Of a stretch of 10,660 nt of DNA, positions 1 to 5,014 are shown piece by piece. The notes under the pieces were generated by a model that saw only the letters and a list, made by a program, of their open reading frames with translations, was not told the origin of the DNA and did not search any database. The translations under genes were made by a program, and so were the position numbers. The stretch comes from Candidatus Woesebacteria bacterium (lineage in GTDB: Bacteria; Patescibacteriota; Microgenomatia; UBA8517), in assembly GCA_030699485.1 (NCBI GenBank), contig JAUYMM010000031.1, forward strand, positions 1 to 10,660, written 5' to 3'. Position 1 is the stretch's first letter, and every line of letters starts with the position of its first letter.

Positions 1-32
1 AGATAACGAAAGTTCGATTCTTTCCACCCTTG
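1..32 (+). tRNA. 3' end of a tRNA, cut by the window edge
   Basis: Positions 8-24 form a textbook T arm: stem GAAAG (8-12), 7-nt loop TTCGATT (13-19) and stem CTTTC (20-24). The following 7 nt, CACCCTT (25-31), would be the 3' acceptor strand and G32 the discriminator base. CCA is not encoded. The matching 5' acceptor strand (expected AAGGGTG) and the anticodon lie outside the window, so the amino acid cannot be named. Only one arm is visible, so this is a moderate call. Confidence 0.5.
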
Positions 33-46
33 CAAAGAAGTGGTAC

Positions 47-135
47 TTGAGAGAGGAATTAGTTGTTTAGGAATTAGCGTGGTGCAATTACTTTGCTAAT
101 TTTTTGTCTAAATAAACAACCGCATCCTCTCCCAA
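47..135. repeat. Large imperfect inverted repeat / stem-loop
   Basis: Three nested complementary blocks fold into one long arm: 47-57 with 125-135 (10 of 11 paired), 62-69 (GTTGTTTA) with 113-120 (TAAACAAC), and 72-78 (AATTAGC) with 95-101 (GCTAATT). The apical loop is about 16 nt. It lies between the putative tRNA end and the 3' end of the minus-strand 84-aa gene, 16 nt past that gene's stop. It could be a bidirectional 3' structure or a small non-coding or mobile element. The sequence alone does not decide. Confidence 0.5.
69..105 (+). terminator. Possible Rho-independent terminator after the tRNA
   Basis: The innermost stem of the large inverted repeat, AATTAGC/GCTAATT plus flanking A-T and G-T pairs (69-78 with 95-104), runs directly into a run of six T (100-105). 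This is the layout of an intrinsic terminator for transcription coming from the tRNA side. The stem is AT-rich and the loop is long (16 nt), so it may be weak. Confidence 0.4.
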
Positions 136-151
136 TTTGAAAAATGATCCA

Positions 152-406
152 TTAATATCTAAGGATCCTTTTCGTTTGTGCTTCTCCAGCAACAGTCATT
201 GGTAGTGGTTTGTTACAAACTATTACCCAACCCTTGCTTTGAAACAAAGATCCATCTCGCCATTGGTATACACAACCATTGCTGTCATATCCAAATTCAC
301 CAACAACACGGATCATCCTGCGATTCAACGCGCATATATCAAACTTCTTCGCTTCGTCCTTCAATTCATCAATCTTTCTTTGAACACTCGTAGTTAGAAC
401 TCGCAT
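152..406 (-). CDS. Hypothetical protein, 84 aa
   Basis: I do not recognise this protein. The frame could extend upstream to about position 448, but the ATG at 406 is preferred because AAGGAGGAC lies just upstream of it and the extra residues lack support. The predicted protein begins MRVLTTSVQRKIDELKDEAKK, cut here at MRVLTTSVQRKIDELK. It has a charged, probably helical N-terminus, an RRMIRVVGEFG segment, and a Trp/Gly-containing middle that reads as beta strands (YQWRDGSLFQSKGW). No signal peptide or membrane segment is visible. Codon choice is more GC-rich than in the ribosomal operon. The gene has its own well-formed promoter and diverges from the 48-aa gene. Coding status is supported by the promoter, ribosome binding site and frame together. 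The function is unknown. Confidence 0.65.
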   Translation of the reverse strand: MRVLTTSVQRKIDELKDEAKKFDICALNRRMIRVVGEFGYDSNGCVYQWRDGSLFQSKGWVIVCNKPLPMTVAGEAQTKRILRY

Positions 407-436
407 TTTGTCCTCCTTAGACAAAATAAAAAAATT

Positions 437-458
437 CCAATTGCACATTGCAATTTGG
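437..458. promoter_or_regulatory. Dyad at the predicted transcription start of the 84-aa gene
   Basis: CCAATTGCA (437-445) is mirrored by TGCAATTTGG (449-458), with one extra T. The dyad sits immediately downstream of the TATAAT box. It could be a repressor operator or a hairpin at the mRNA 5' end. Confidence 0.35.
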
Positions 459-465
459 TCTGCAT

Positions 466-494
466 ATTATAGGCCATTAATAGCAATTTTGCAA
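466..494 (-). promoter_or_regulatory. Sigma-70-type promoter of the 84-aa gene
   Basis: Read on the minus strand, a -35 TTGCAA (494-489), a 17-nt spacer and a perfect -10 TATAAT (471-466) predict a start near 459 and a leader of about 52 nt. It overlaps the divergent plus-strand promoter. Confidence 0.6.
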
Positions 495-500
495 TACTTT

Positions 501-509
501 TGATATACT
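501..509 (+). promoter_or_regulatory. Extended -10 promoter for the 48-aa gene
   Basis: TGATATACT is an extended -10 (TGn followed by TATACT, 504-509). No good -35 is visible at the right distance, which is tolerated with an extended -10. Predicted start is near 516, giving a leader of about 75 nt that holds the 555-577 hairpin. Confidence 0.45.
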
Positions 510-554
510 ATCAGTTATCTTTGTGCGTGCACTTAGAAAAAAATTAATTTTTAA

Positions 555-577
555 TTCTCACGCTATATGTGTGAGAG
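555..577 (+). promoter_or_regulatory. Leader hairpin in front of the 48-aa gene
   Basis: TCTCAC (556-561) pairs with GTGAGA (571-576), with a possible extra T-G pair, around a 9-nt loop. It ends 3 nt before the AGGAGG ribosome binding site at 580-585, so it could affect ribosome access. Confidence 0.35.
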
Positions 578-590
578 CTAGGAGGCAAAA

Positions 591-737
591 ATGTGTCAGC
601 AAGGAAAAGGAAAGGTCGTAGTTAAGAAAAACGAAAAGGGCCGTCGCGATCAAAGTGGCAACAAGAAAAAGAACGAAAAGGTTCGTGAAGCCACAAAAGC
701 GCAGGCCAAAAATCCTGATCCAAATGCAATTAAATAG
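591..737 (+). CDS. Small basic Lys-rich protein, 48 aa, unknown function
   Basis: This reading frame starts at ATG 591, six bases after AGGAGG (580-585), and ends at TAG 735-737. The product starts MCQQGKGKVVVKKNEKG and ends KNPDPNAIK. It is strongly basic, rich in Lys, Asn and Gln, with almost no hydrophobic core, so it is probably disordered or nucleic-acid binding. I recognise no family. Support comes from the near-consensus ribosome binding site at good spacing, the upstream extended -10, the leader hairpin, and the long hairpin that begins 10 nt past the stop. The opposite-strand frame across 558-818 has none of these and is taken as a shadow. Base composition is richer in G and C than the ribosomal genes nearby. 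Confidence 0.6.
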   Translation: MCQQGKGKVVVKKNEKGRRDQSGNKKKNEKVREATKAQAKNPDPNAIK

Positions 738-746
738 TTGACCAAG

Positions 747-828
747 GGGTTGAGAGAAATGATTTAAGAATCGAAAAATGCAAAATTGCGCAAATTTCAA
801 TAATTTCTTAAATATCATCTCTCAACCC
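747..828. terminator. Long imperfect hairpin between convergent genes
   Basis: GGGTTGAGAG (747-756) is an exact reverse complement of CTCTCAACCC (819-828). The arms continue imperfectly inward through ATGATTTAAGAA and TTCTTAAATATCAT. It fills the gap between the stop of the 48-aa gene and the stop of the dehydratase gene on the other strand. Position and size suggest a bidirectional terminator, although no T-run follows on either side. It may instead be a dispersed repeat. Confidence 0.45.
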
Positions 829-832
829 AGTA

Positions 833-1834
833 CTACTTCAGTCTTGCCAAGTGTGCATCTACCATAATTTTGACAAGTTCCTTAAATTTTGTTCGTGGCT
901 CCCAACCCAATATTTTTTTCGCCTTCGAGGCGTTTCCAATTAAAGGTCCTGTCTCAGTTGGTCTTATAAATCTTTTATCTACCACTACATAATCCTCCCA
1001 ATTTAAGTTTACATATTTAAAGCTTTCCTCACAAAGTTCTTTTATTGTATGAGTCTCCCCTGTTGCTAGAACAAAATCGTCAGCTTTTTTAGCCTGCATT
1101 ATTTTCCACATACCTTCTACATAATCCCCTGCAAAACCCCAATCTCTTTTTGCTTCCAAATTACCTAAACTAACTTTTCCATTTTTAACAATTAATTCAC
1201 CTTCTTCATTTAAGTGTGTAGAATTTTTAATATCTAATTTTGCACAAGCTGCAGCGTAAGTTACTTTTTGTGTTACAAAACCCAAATGGCGTCTTGGTGA
1301 TTCATGATTAAATAAAATTCCATTTGTAGCAAACATATCATAACTTTCTCTATAAATTTTTGTCATACAAAATGCGTATAATTTTGCAGCAGCATATGGA
1401 TTTGCAGGATTAAATGGTGTTTCTTCAGTTTGTGGAATTTCCCGAACCCAACCAAACATTTCAGATGAACTAGCTTGATAGAATTTTGTTTTTGGATTAA
1501 CATCAAGTGTGGCGTCTAAAACTCTATGTGCCCCAATCCCTGTAATTTCGGCTGTATGAATTGGCTGTTTAAAACTTTCAGATGGATGGCTTTGTGATGC
1601 TAAATTATAAACCTCGTCAGGTTCTACTTTTTGAATAATTTCACGAAGAGACACAGGGTCTAATAAATCTCCCTGATATAATTTTAGTTGTTCTTGAATA
1701 TGGCCTATATTTGCATAATCTTCATGAGAAGTTTTTCTAACAATTCCAGAGACTTCATACCCTTTTTCTAACAAAAGTTCTGCCAAATAGCTCCCGTCTT
1801 GTCCTGTTATTCCAGTTATGAGTGCCCTTTTCAT
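833..1834 (-). CDS. gmd: GDP-mannose 4,6-dehydratase
   Basis: This 333-aa short-chain dehydratase (extended SDR family) removes water from GDP-mannose to give GDP-4-keto-6-deoxymannose. That is the branch point to GDP-fucose, GDP-rhamnose and related sugars for surface glycans. The NAD(P)-binding GxxGxxG is at residues 8-14 (TGITGQDG). The catalytic Ser/Glu segment SSSEMFG is at 122-128, and YAAAK with the catalytic Tyr and Lys is at 147-151. NHESPRR (176-182) is the family-typical nucleotide-sugar segment, but it is followed by HLGFVTQ rather than the common GETFVTR. The frame stays open 88 codons further upstream. That part runs across the divergent rpsU start and has no similarity to the family, so ATG 1834 (MKRALITG) is chosen. 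No ribosome binding site is seen, and a possible -10 lies only 12 nt upstream, so the mRNA may be nearly leaderless. No partner sugar gene is adjacent. Confidence 0.93.
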   Translation of the reverse strand: MKRALITGITGQDGSYLAELLLEKGYEVSGIVRKTSHEDYANIGHIQEQLKLYQGDLLDPVSLREIIQKVEPDEVYNLASQSHPSESFKQPIHTAEITGIGAHRVLDATLDVNPKTKFYQASSSEMFGWVREIPQTEETPFNPANPYAAAKLYAFCMTKIYRESYDMFATNGILFNHESPRRHLGFVTQKVTYAAACAKLDIKNSTHLNEEGELIVKNGKVSLGNLEAKRDWGFAGDYVEGMWKIMQAKKADDFVLATGETHTIKELCEESFKYVNLNWEDYVVVDKRFIRPTETGPLIGNASKAKKILGWEPRTKFKELVKIMVDAHLARLK

Positions 1835-1845
1835 ATGCTTGGTAA

Positions 1846-1864
1846 TATCATACCATATATGATA
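1846..1864. promoter_or_regulatory. Perfect dyad between gmd and rpsU, overlapping both -10 regions
   Basis: TATCATA (1846-1852) and TATGATA (1858-1864) are perfect reverse complements around CCATA. On the minus strand the left half gives TATGAT as a -10 for gmd, 12 nt from its ATG. On the plus strand TAGAAT (1863-1868), with TTGGTA (1839-1844) as -35 and an 18-nt spacer, is a fair promoter for rpsU. The symmetry may be an operator or simply two back-to-back -10 boxes. Confidence 0.4.
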
Positions 1865-1893
1865 GAATAATAAATAATGATGATACACGTAAC

Positions 1894-1913
1894 CAATAAG
1901 TTTACACTTATTG
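1894..1913 (+). promoter_or_regulatory. Leader hairpin just upstream of the rpsU ribosome binding site
   Basis: CAATAAGT (1894-1901) and ACTTATTG (1906-1913) form a perfect 8-bp stem with a TTAC loop. It ends two nucleotides before AAAGGAGG (1916-1923). It is well placed to modulate initiation or stabilise the 5' end of the operon mRNA. Confidence 0.45.
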
Positions 1914-1934
1914 TGAAAGGAGGCGATTTTAACT

Positions 1935-2129
1935 ATGTTCATAGTAACAAAAAAACAAGGGGAATCGGACGATTCACTACTGGCAAGATTTCGCAAGAAG
2001 ACAGTTATGTCAGGCCTTTTGCTGGAACTTCGTGACCGAGAGAGGTTTAAAAAGCCTTCTGAGAGAAAAAAGGAAAAAAGATACAAGATTGAATTCAATA
2101 GAATGCTTGAAAAGAAAAGAAATTATTGA
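1935..2129 (+). CDS. rpsU: Small ribosomal subunit protein bS21
   Basis: The 64-aa product matches bS21, a small basic protein of the 30S subunit located near the 3' end of 16S rRNA and the anti-Shine-Dalgarno. The family pattern is clear: a short beta start (MFIVTKKQGES), then DDSLLARFRKKTVMSGLLLELRDR, shown here in part as DDSLLARFRKKT and LLLELRDRERF, then KKPSERKKEKR and a basic C-terminal tail. Length is typical. ATG 1935 follows AAAGGAGG (1916-1923). The gene heads the secE-nusG-L11 operon, where rpmG is more usual. Its stop is 2 nt before the secE ATG. It is one of only two genes in the operon with a strong ribosome binding site. Confidence 0.87.
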   Translation: MFIVTKKQGESDDSLLARFRKKTVMSGLLLELRDRERFKKPSERKKEKRYKIEFNRMLEKKRNY

Positions 2130-2131
2130 AA

Positions 2132-2323
2132 ATGAAAACTGTTACAACTTTTCTTTCTGAAATTAAACTAGAACTTGAAAAAGTTACTTGGCCAAAACGT
2201 GATGTCGTGATAAACTACCTAAGTTTAGTTATAATTATTTCAATAATTGTAGCAGCTTTTGTAGGTGGTATTGATTTTTCACTTACCAAATCTTTAGAAT
2301 ATTTATTACAAAATGGAAAATAA
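2132..2323 (+). CDS. secE: Preprotein translocase subunit SecE
   Basis: This 63-aa single-span SecE is an essential part of the SecYEG protein-conducting channel in the cytoplasmic membrane. The amphipathic N-terminal helix (TFLSEIKLELEKVTWPKR) carries the hallmark VTWPKR. One membrane helix follows, roughly from VVINYLSLVIIIS to VAAFVGG, and then a short tail. This is the minimal form common in bacteria. A TTG at 2126, which overlaps the rpsU stop, would add two residues, but ATG 2132 is preferred. No clear ribosome binding site is present, so translation is probably coupled to rpsU. It overlaps nusG by 11 nt. Confidence 0.93.
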   Translation: MKTVTTFLSEIKLELEKVTWPKRDVVINYLSLVIIISIIVAAFVGGIDFSLTKSLEYLLQNGK

Positions 2324-2888
2324 AAAAATCCCAGGTCATATTATTATAAATTCAGAAGAAAACCCAAACGCTAAATGGTATGTGGTTCATACCTCATCAG
2401 GTCATGAGGTCAGAGTCATGGAAACCTTAAGACAAAGGATTGAAACGATGGATATGAAAAACAGTGTTTTTGAAATGCTAGTTCCAACTCAAGACAAAAT
2501 AGTAATTCGAGGTGGTAAAAAATCACAAATCAAAGAAAAGATATTCCCTGGATACATGCTTGTCAAAATGATTTTGGACGATGAAACTTGGCTAGCTGTC
2601 AGAACAACAGCAGGTATTACAGGCTTTGTAGGCGCAGGAAACAAACCAACTGCATTGTCTGAACTTGAAGTTAAAAATATTCAAAAATTCGTAAGTAGTC
2701 CTGCCCCACGTTACAAAACAAAATTTGTAACAGGAGAAGCTGTTAAAATTACAGATGGTCCATTTAGTGATTTTCTTGGCACAATTCATGAAATTGACGA
2801 GGAAAAAGGGAAAGTAAAAGTATTAGTTAGTATTTTTGGAAGAGAAACTCCAGTTGAGCTTGATTTTTTACAAATTCTTAAGATTTAA
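2313..2888 (+). CDS. nusG: Transcription termination/antitermination factor NusG
   Basis: NusG binds RNA polymerase and sets elongation rate, pausing and transcription-translation coupling. The 191-aa product has the NGN domain at about residues 21-118, with KWYVVHTSSGHE at its start and the hallmark FPGYMLVKM, followed by TTAGITGFVGAGNKP. A C-terminal KOW domain follows from about 139 (FVTGEAVKITDGPFSDFLG), ending ETPVELDFLQILKI. A short N-terminal tail of about 20 residues precedes the NGN domain. The ATG lies inside the secE 3' end (11-nt overlap) with no ribosome binding site, suggesting coupled translation. The rplK ATG follows one nucleotide after the stop. Confidence 0.96.
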   Translation: MENKKIPGHIIINSEENPNAKWYVVHTSSGHEVRVMETLRQRIETMDMKNSVFEMLVPTQDKIVIRGGKKSQIKEKIFPGYMLVKMILDDETWLAVRTTAGITGFVGAGNKPTALSELEVKNIQKFVSSPAPRYKTKFVTGEAVKITDGPFSDFLGTIHEIDEEKGKVKVLVSIFGRETPVELDFLQILKI

Positions 2889-2889
2889 A

Positions 2890-3315
2890 ATGGCAAAGAA
2901 AATAAAAACATTAGTTAAAATTAATTTAAAAGGTGGCGAAGCCACTCCAGCACCTCCAGTTGGTACAGCATTAGGACAACACGGTGTGGCTATCATGGAA
3001 TTTGTCAAAGCATACAACGACAAAACCAAAGACATGAAGGGTGAAGTTGTCCCTGCAGTTATTACTATTTATGAAGATAGAAGTTTTGACTTTATCATTA
3101 AAAAAGCTCCAGTATCTGCAATGATTAAAAAGATTTTGAACCTAGAAAAAGGATCAGGAACTGCAGGAAGAGAAATTATTTCCACTTTAACACGAGCGCA
3201 AGCAGAAGAAATAGCAAAAGATAAAATGGATGATTTAAATACTAAAGATTTAGAACAAGCAGTTAAAATCGTAGAAGGAACAGCAAGAAGTATGGGGGTA
3301 AAAATAAATGGGTAA
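2890..3315 (+). CDS. rplK: Large ribosomal subunit protein uL11
   Basis: uL11 (141 aa) binds the GTPase-associated centre of 23S rRNA at the base of the L12 stalk. The N-terminal domain shows KINLKGGEATPAPPVG and ALGQHGVAIMEFVKAYN. The C-terminal rRNA-binding domain shows the conserved KKAPVSAMIKK and KGSGTAGRE, then the LTRAQAEEIAKDKMDDLN region. Length is standard. The frame is open upstream to 2836, but MAKKIKTLVKINL at 2890 is the conserved start. No ribosome binding site is seen; the gene begins one nucleotide after the nusG stop. It overlaps rplA by 8 nt. The usual PPVGPALGQ reads PPVGTALGQ here. Confidence 0.96.
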   Translation: MAKKIKTLVKINLKGGEATPAPPVGTALGQHGVAIMEFVKAYNDKTKDMKGEVVPAVITIYEDRSFDFIIKKAPVSAMIKKILNLEKGSGTAGREIISTLTRAQAEEIAKDKMDDLNTKDLEQAVKIVEGTARSMGVKING

Positions 3316-4081
3316 AACTAAAACCGCAATAATTTCTGGAGCAGTTGAAACTAAAAAAACTTCTGCTGAACTCTATGCTGAAAAAAAAGCTAAAAAAGCA
3401 GCACTTACTAAAGAAGAGCCAAAACAGGAAGAAGTAAAACAAGAGGAAATCATAGAAGAAACTCCAGTTAGAATTGTTAAGAAAGTTGAAGAAAAAGTTA
3501 GAGGCAAAAAATATATTGAATCAAAAGCAAAAATAACAAAGGCTACTTTATATACTTTAAAGGACGCAATTAAATTAGTAAAAGATACTTCTTATTCAAA
3601 ATTTGATGCTACTTTTGAAATGCATTTAGTAACTAAAAAGGTAGGGGTAACAGTCCAAGTTACACTCCCCTTTTCTTCTGGAAAAGTCAAAAAAATTGAG
3701 GTGGCATCAGACGACACTGTTACTCGGTTGCAGGCAGGAAAAATTGATTTTGATTTATTACTAGCAACGGCTGAAATGATGCCAAAATTGGTAGTTTTTG
3801 CAAAACTTTTAGGTCCAAAAGGTCTAATGCCAAACCCTAAAAATGGAACTGTAATTAAATCAGAAAAAGACATTTCCAAATTTCAAGGAAATTTGCTTTC
3901 GTTGAAGACAGAAAGAGAAGCTCCATTAATTCATACTTCTTTTGGTAAAGTTAGCCAAAAAGATGAAGAACTAATAAAAAATGCAGAAGCTATTTTAGAA
4001 AGTCTAGGAGGATCAAAAACAATTATCAGAGCTTTTATAAAATCAACCATGTCACCTAGTGTTAAAATTGTGATAAAATAA
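3308..4081 (+). CDS. rplA: Large ribosomal subunit protein uL1, extended N-terminus and shortened domain II
   Basis: uL1 forms the mobile stalk next to the ribosomal E site and in many bacteria also represses its own operon. The signature GPKGLMPNPKNGTV is at about residues 169-182, and the C-terminal segment (HTSFGKVS, then FIKSTMSPSVKIVI) is conserved. Two features are unusual. Residues 1-65 are an added Lys/Glu/Ala-rich, probably disordered or helical extension before the normal start region (RGKKYIESKAKI). Domain II, between LPFSSGK (120-126) and KIDFDLLLA (145-153), is roughly 18 residues shorter than in Escherichia coli L1, and a further ~6 residues are missing just before it. Domain I, the main RNA-binding part, looks intact. 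GGGGGT lies about 9 nt before the ATG as a mediocre ribosome binding site inside rplK. Confidence 0.93.
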   Translation: MGKTKTAIISGAVETKKTSAELYAEKKAKKAALTKEEPKQEEVKQEEIIEETPVRIVKKVEEKVRGKKYIESKAKITKATLYTLKDAIKLVKDTSYSKFDATFEMHLVTKKVGVTVQVTLPFSSGKVKKIEVASDDTVTRLQAGKIDFDLLLATAEMMPKLVVFAKLLGPKGLMPNPKNGTVIKSEKDISKFQGNLLSLKTEREAPLIHTSFGKVSQKDEELIKNAEAILESLGGSKTIIRAFIKSTMSPSVKIVIK

Positions 4082-4084
4082 TCT

Positions 4085-4606
4085 ATGAACAAGCAAAACA
4101 AAAAAGATTTAGTAGTAAAATTAACCCCTAAGCTTAAGGCATCAAAATCTATTGTATTTGTTAACTTTGCTGGTCTTTCTGTTTCTCTTCAACAAAAATT
4201 AAAATTAGAATTAAAAGCAATTGGGTCTGATATGACAGTTGTTAAAAATACACTTATCAAAAGAGCTGGGAAAGAAGCTAAAATTAATGATGCTGTTTTA
4301 ACTGATGAAGTATTATCGGGTCAAACAGCCTTAATTTTAAGTGAAAGTGATGCCATTGCTCCAATTCAAGTCATTGGGAAATTTGCGAAGGAAAACATGG
4401 TTCCTCAATTTAAAGTAGGAATTGTCGAAGGAAACTTACAAGACAAAGACGCTCTTATCAAAATCTCAACCCTACCAACAAAAGATGTTTTGTATTCTCA
4501 ATTAATTGGTTCTTTGATGTCCCCAATGTATGGATTGGTTGGTACTCTAAATGGAAATATGCAAAAGTTATTGTTCGTATTAAAGGAGGTGAGTACACGT
4601 GGCTAA
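4085..4606 (+). CDS. rplJ: Large ribosomal subunit protein uL10
   Basis: uL10 (173 aa) anchors the L12 dimers to the ribosome. The N-terminal rRNA-binding domain shows the typical SKSIVFVNFAGLSV and MTVVKNTLIKRAGKEA. SGQTALILSESDAIAPIQVI follows (here 20 residues), and the C-terminal helix that recruits L12 reads GNMQKLLFVLKEV. Length is standard. It starts three nucleotides after rplA with no ribosome binding site and no leader, so the classical L10-binding leader seen upstream of rplJ in many bacteria is absent at this place. Its last codons hold the rplL ribosome binding site, and the two genes overlap by 8 nt. Confidence 0.95.
   Translation: MNKQNKKDLVVKLTPKLKASKSIVFVNFAGLSVSLQQKLKLELKAIGSDMTVVKNTLIKRAGKEAKINDAVLTDEVLSGQTALILSESDAIAPIQVIGKFAKENMVPQFKVGIVEGNLQDKDALIKISTLPTKDVLYSQLIGSLMSPMYGLVGTLNGNMQKLLFVLKEVSTRG
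4582..4592 (+). promoter_or_regulatory. Full-length Shine-Dalgarno sequence for rplL, inside rplJ
   Basis: AAAGGAGGTGA is complementary over its full length to the conserved 3' end of bacterial 16S rRNA, and GGAGG ends 9 nt before the GTG at 4599. It decides the rplL start. It is by far the best ribosome binding site within this operon, apart from that of rpsU. Confidence 0.85.
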
Positions 4607-4985
4607 TAAAATTGAAAAAATAGTAGAAGAAATTAGTAAACTTACAGTTTTGGATTTATCAGAATTAGTAACCACACTTCAAGATAAACTTGGAGTTAGT
4701 GCAATGCCAACAGCAGTAGCCGCAGCTCCAGCAGTAGCCGCAGCCGGCGATGCTCCAGCAGAAGAATCTGGTGGAAATCAAACTGTAGTAATGACAAATT
4801 CAGGCGCAACAAAGATTGCAGTTATTAAAGCACTTCGCGAAATTAATCAACAATTAGGACTTAAAGAAGCAAAAGATGCAACTGATAATGTTCCTTTTGA
4901 AGTATTAAAAGATGTAAAACCTGAAGATGTTAAGTCAGCAGTTGAAAAGTTAAAAGCAGCTGGTGCAACAGTCGAGCTCAAGTAA
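4599..4985 (+). CDS. rplL: Large ribosomal subunit protein bL12
   Basis: bL12 (128 aa) is the multi-copy stalk protein that recruits and stimulates translational GTPases. The dimerising N-terminal helices (residues 1-33) are followed by an Ala/Pro-rich flexible hinge (about 35-55). The globular C-terminal domain carries the conserved ATKIAVIKALREI and LGLKEAKDATDNVP and ends AAGATVELK. The GTG start at 4599 overlaps the rplJ stop and is fixed by the perfect ribosome binding site, as expected for a protein needed at several copies per L10. The operon ends here: rpoB and rpoC do not follow. The stop codon sits in the loop of a 7-bp hairpin. Confidence 0.97.
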   Translation: MANKIEKIVEEISKLTVLDLSELVTTLQDKLGVSAMPTAVAAAPAVAAAGDAPAEESGGNQTVVMTNSGATKIAVIKALREINQQLGLKEAKDATDNVPFEVLKDVKPEDVKSAVEKLKAAGATVELK

Positions 4986-4992
4986 TTGAGCT
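4975..4992. terminator. Hairpin spanning the rplL stop codon
   Basis: AGCTCAA (4975-4981) and TTGAGCT (4986-4992) are perfect reverse complements with loop GTAA, which contains the stop codon. There is no T-run downstream, so intrinsic termination is uncertain. It may instead protect the 3' end of the mRNA or act for the convergent gene. Confidence 0.35.
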
Positions 4993-5014
4993 TCATACTT
5001 AAGTAATTGAGCTT
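4980..5014. repeat. 14-bp direct repeat with 21-bp period at the rplL / ATP-grasp junction
   Basis: AAGTAATTGAGCTT occurs at 4980-4993 and again at 5001-5014. The first copy covers the rplL stop; the second encodes the last residues (SSIT) and stop of the convergent ATP-grasp gene. It looks like a short tandem duplication. Confidence 0.75.

Noticed and set aside
178..393. 71-aa plus-strand frame antisense to the 84-aa gene
   Set aside because: No ribosome binding site, low-complexity His/Gln-rich product, and the opposite strand has a promoter and ribosome binding site.
558..818. 86-aa minus-strand frame with a hydrophobic product
   Set aside because: It is antisense to the well-signalled 48-aa gene, spans the long hairpin and lacks a ribosome binding site.
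1835..2098. 88-codon N-terminal extension of the dehydratase frame
   Set aside because: It runs across the rpsU start and the divergent promoter region, has no family similarity, and the canonical start MKRALITGITG lies at 1834.
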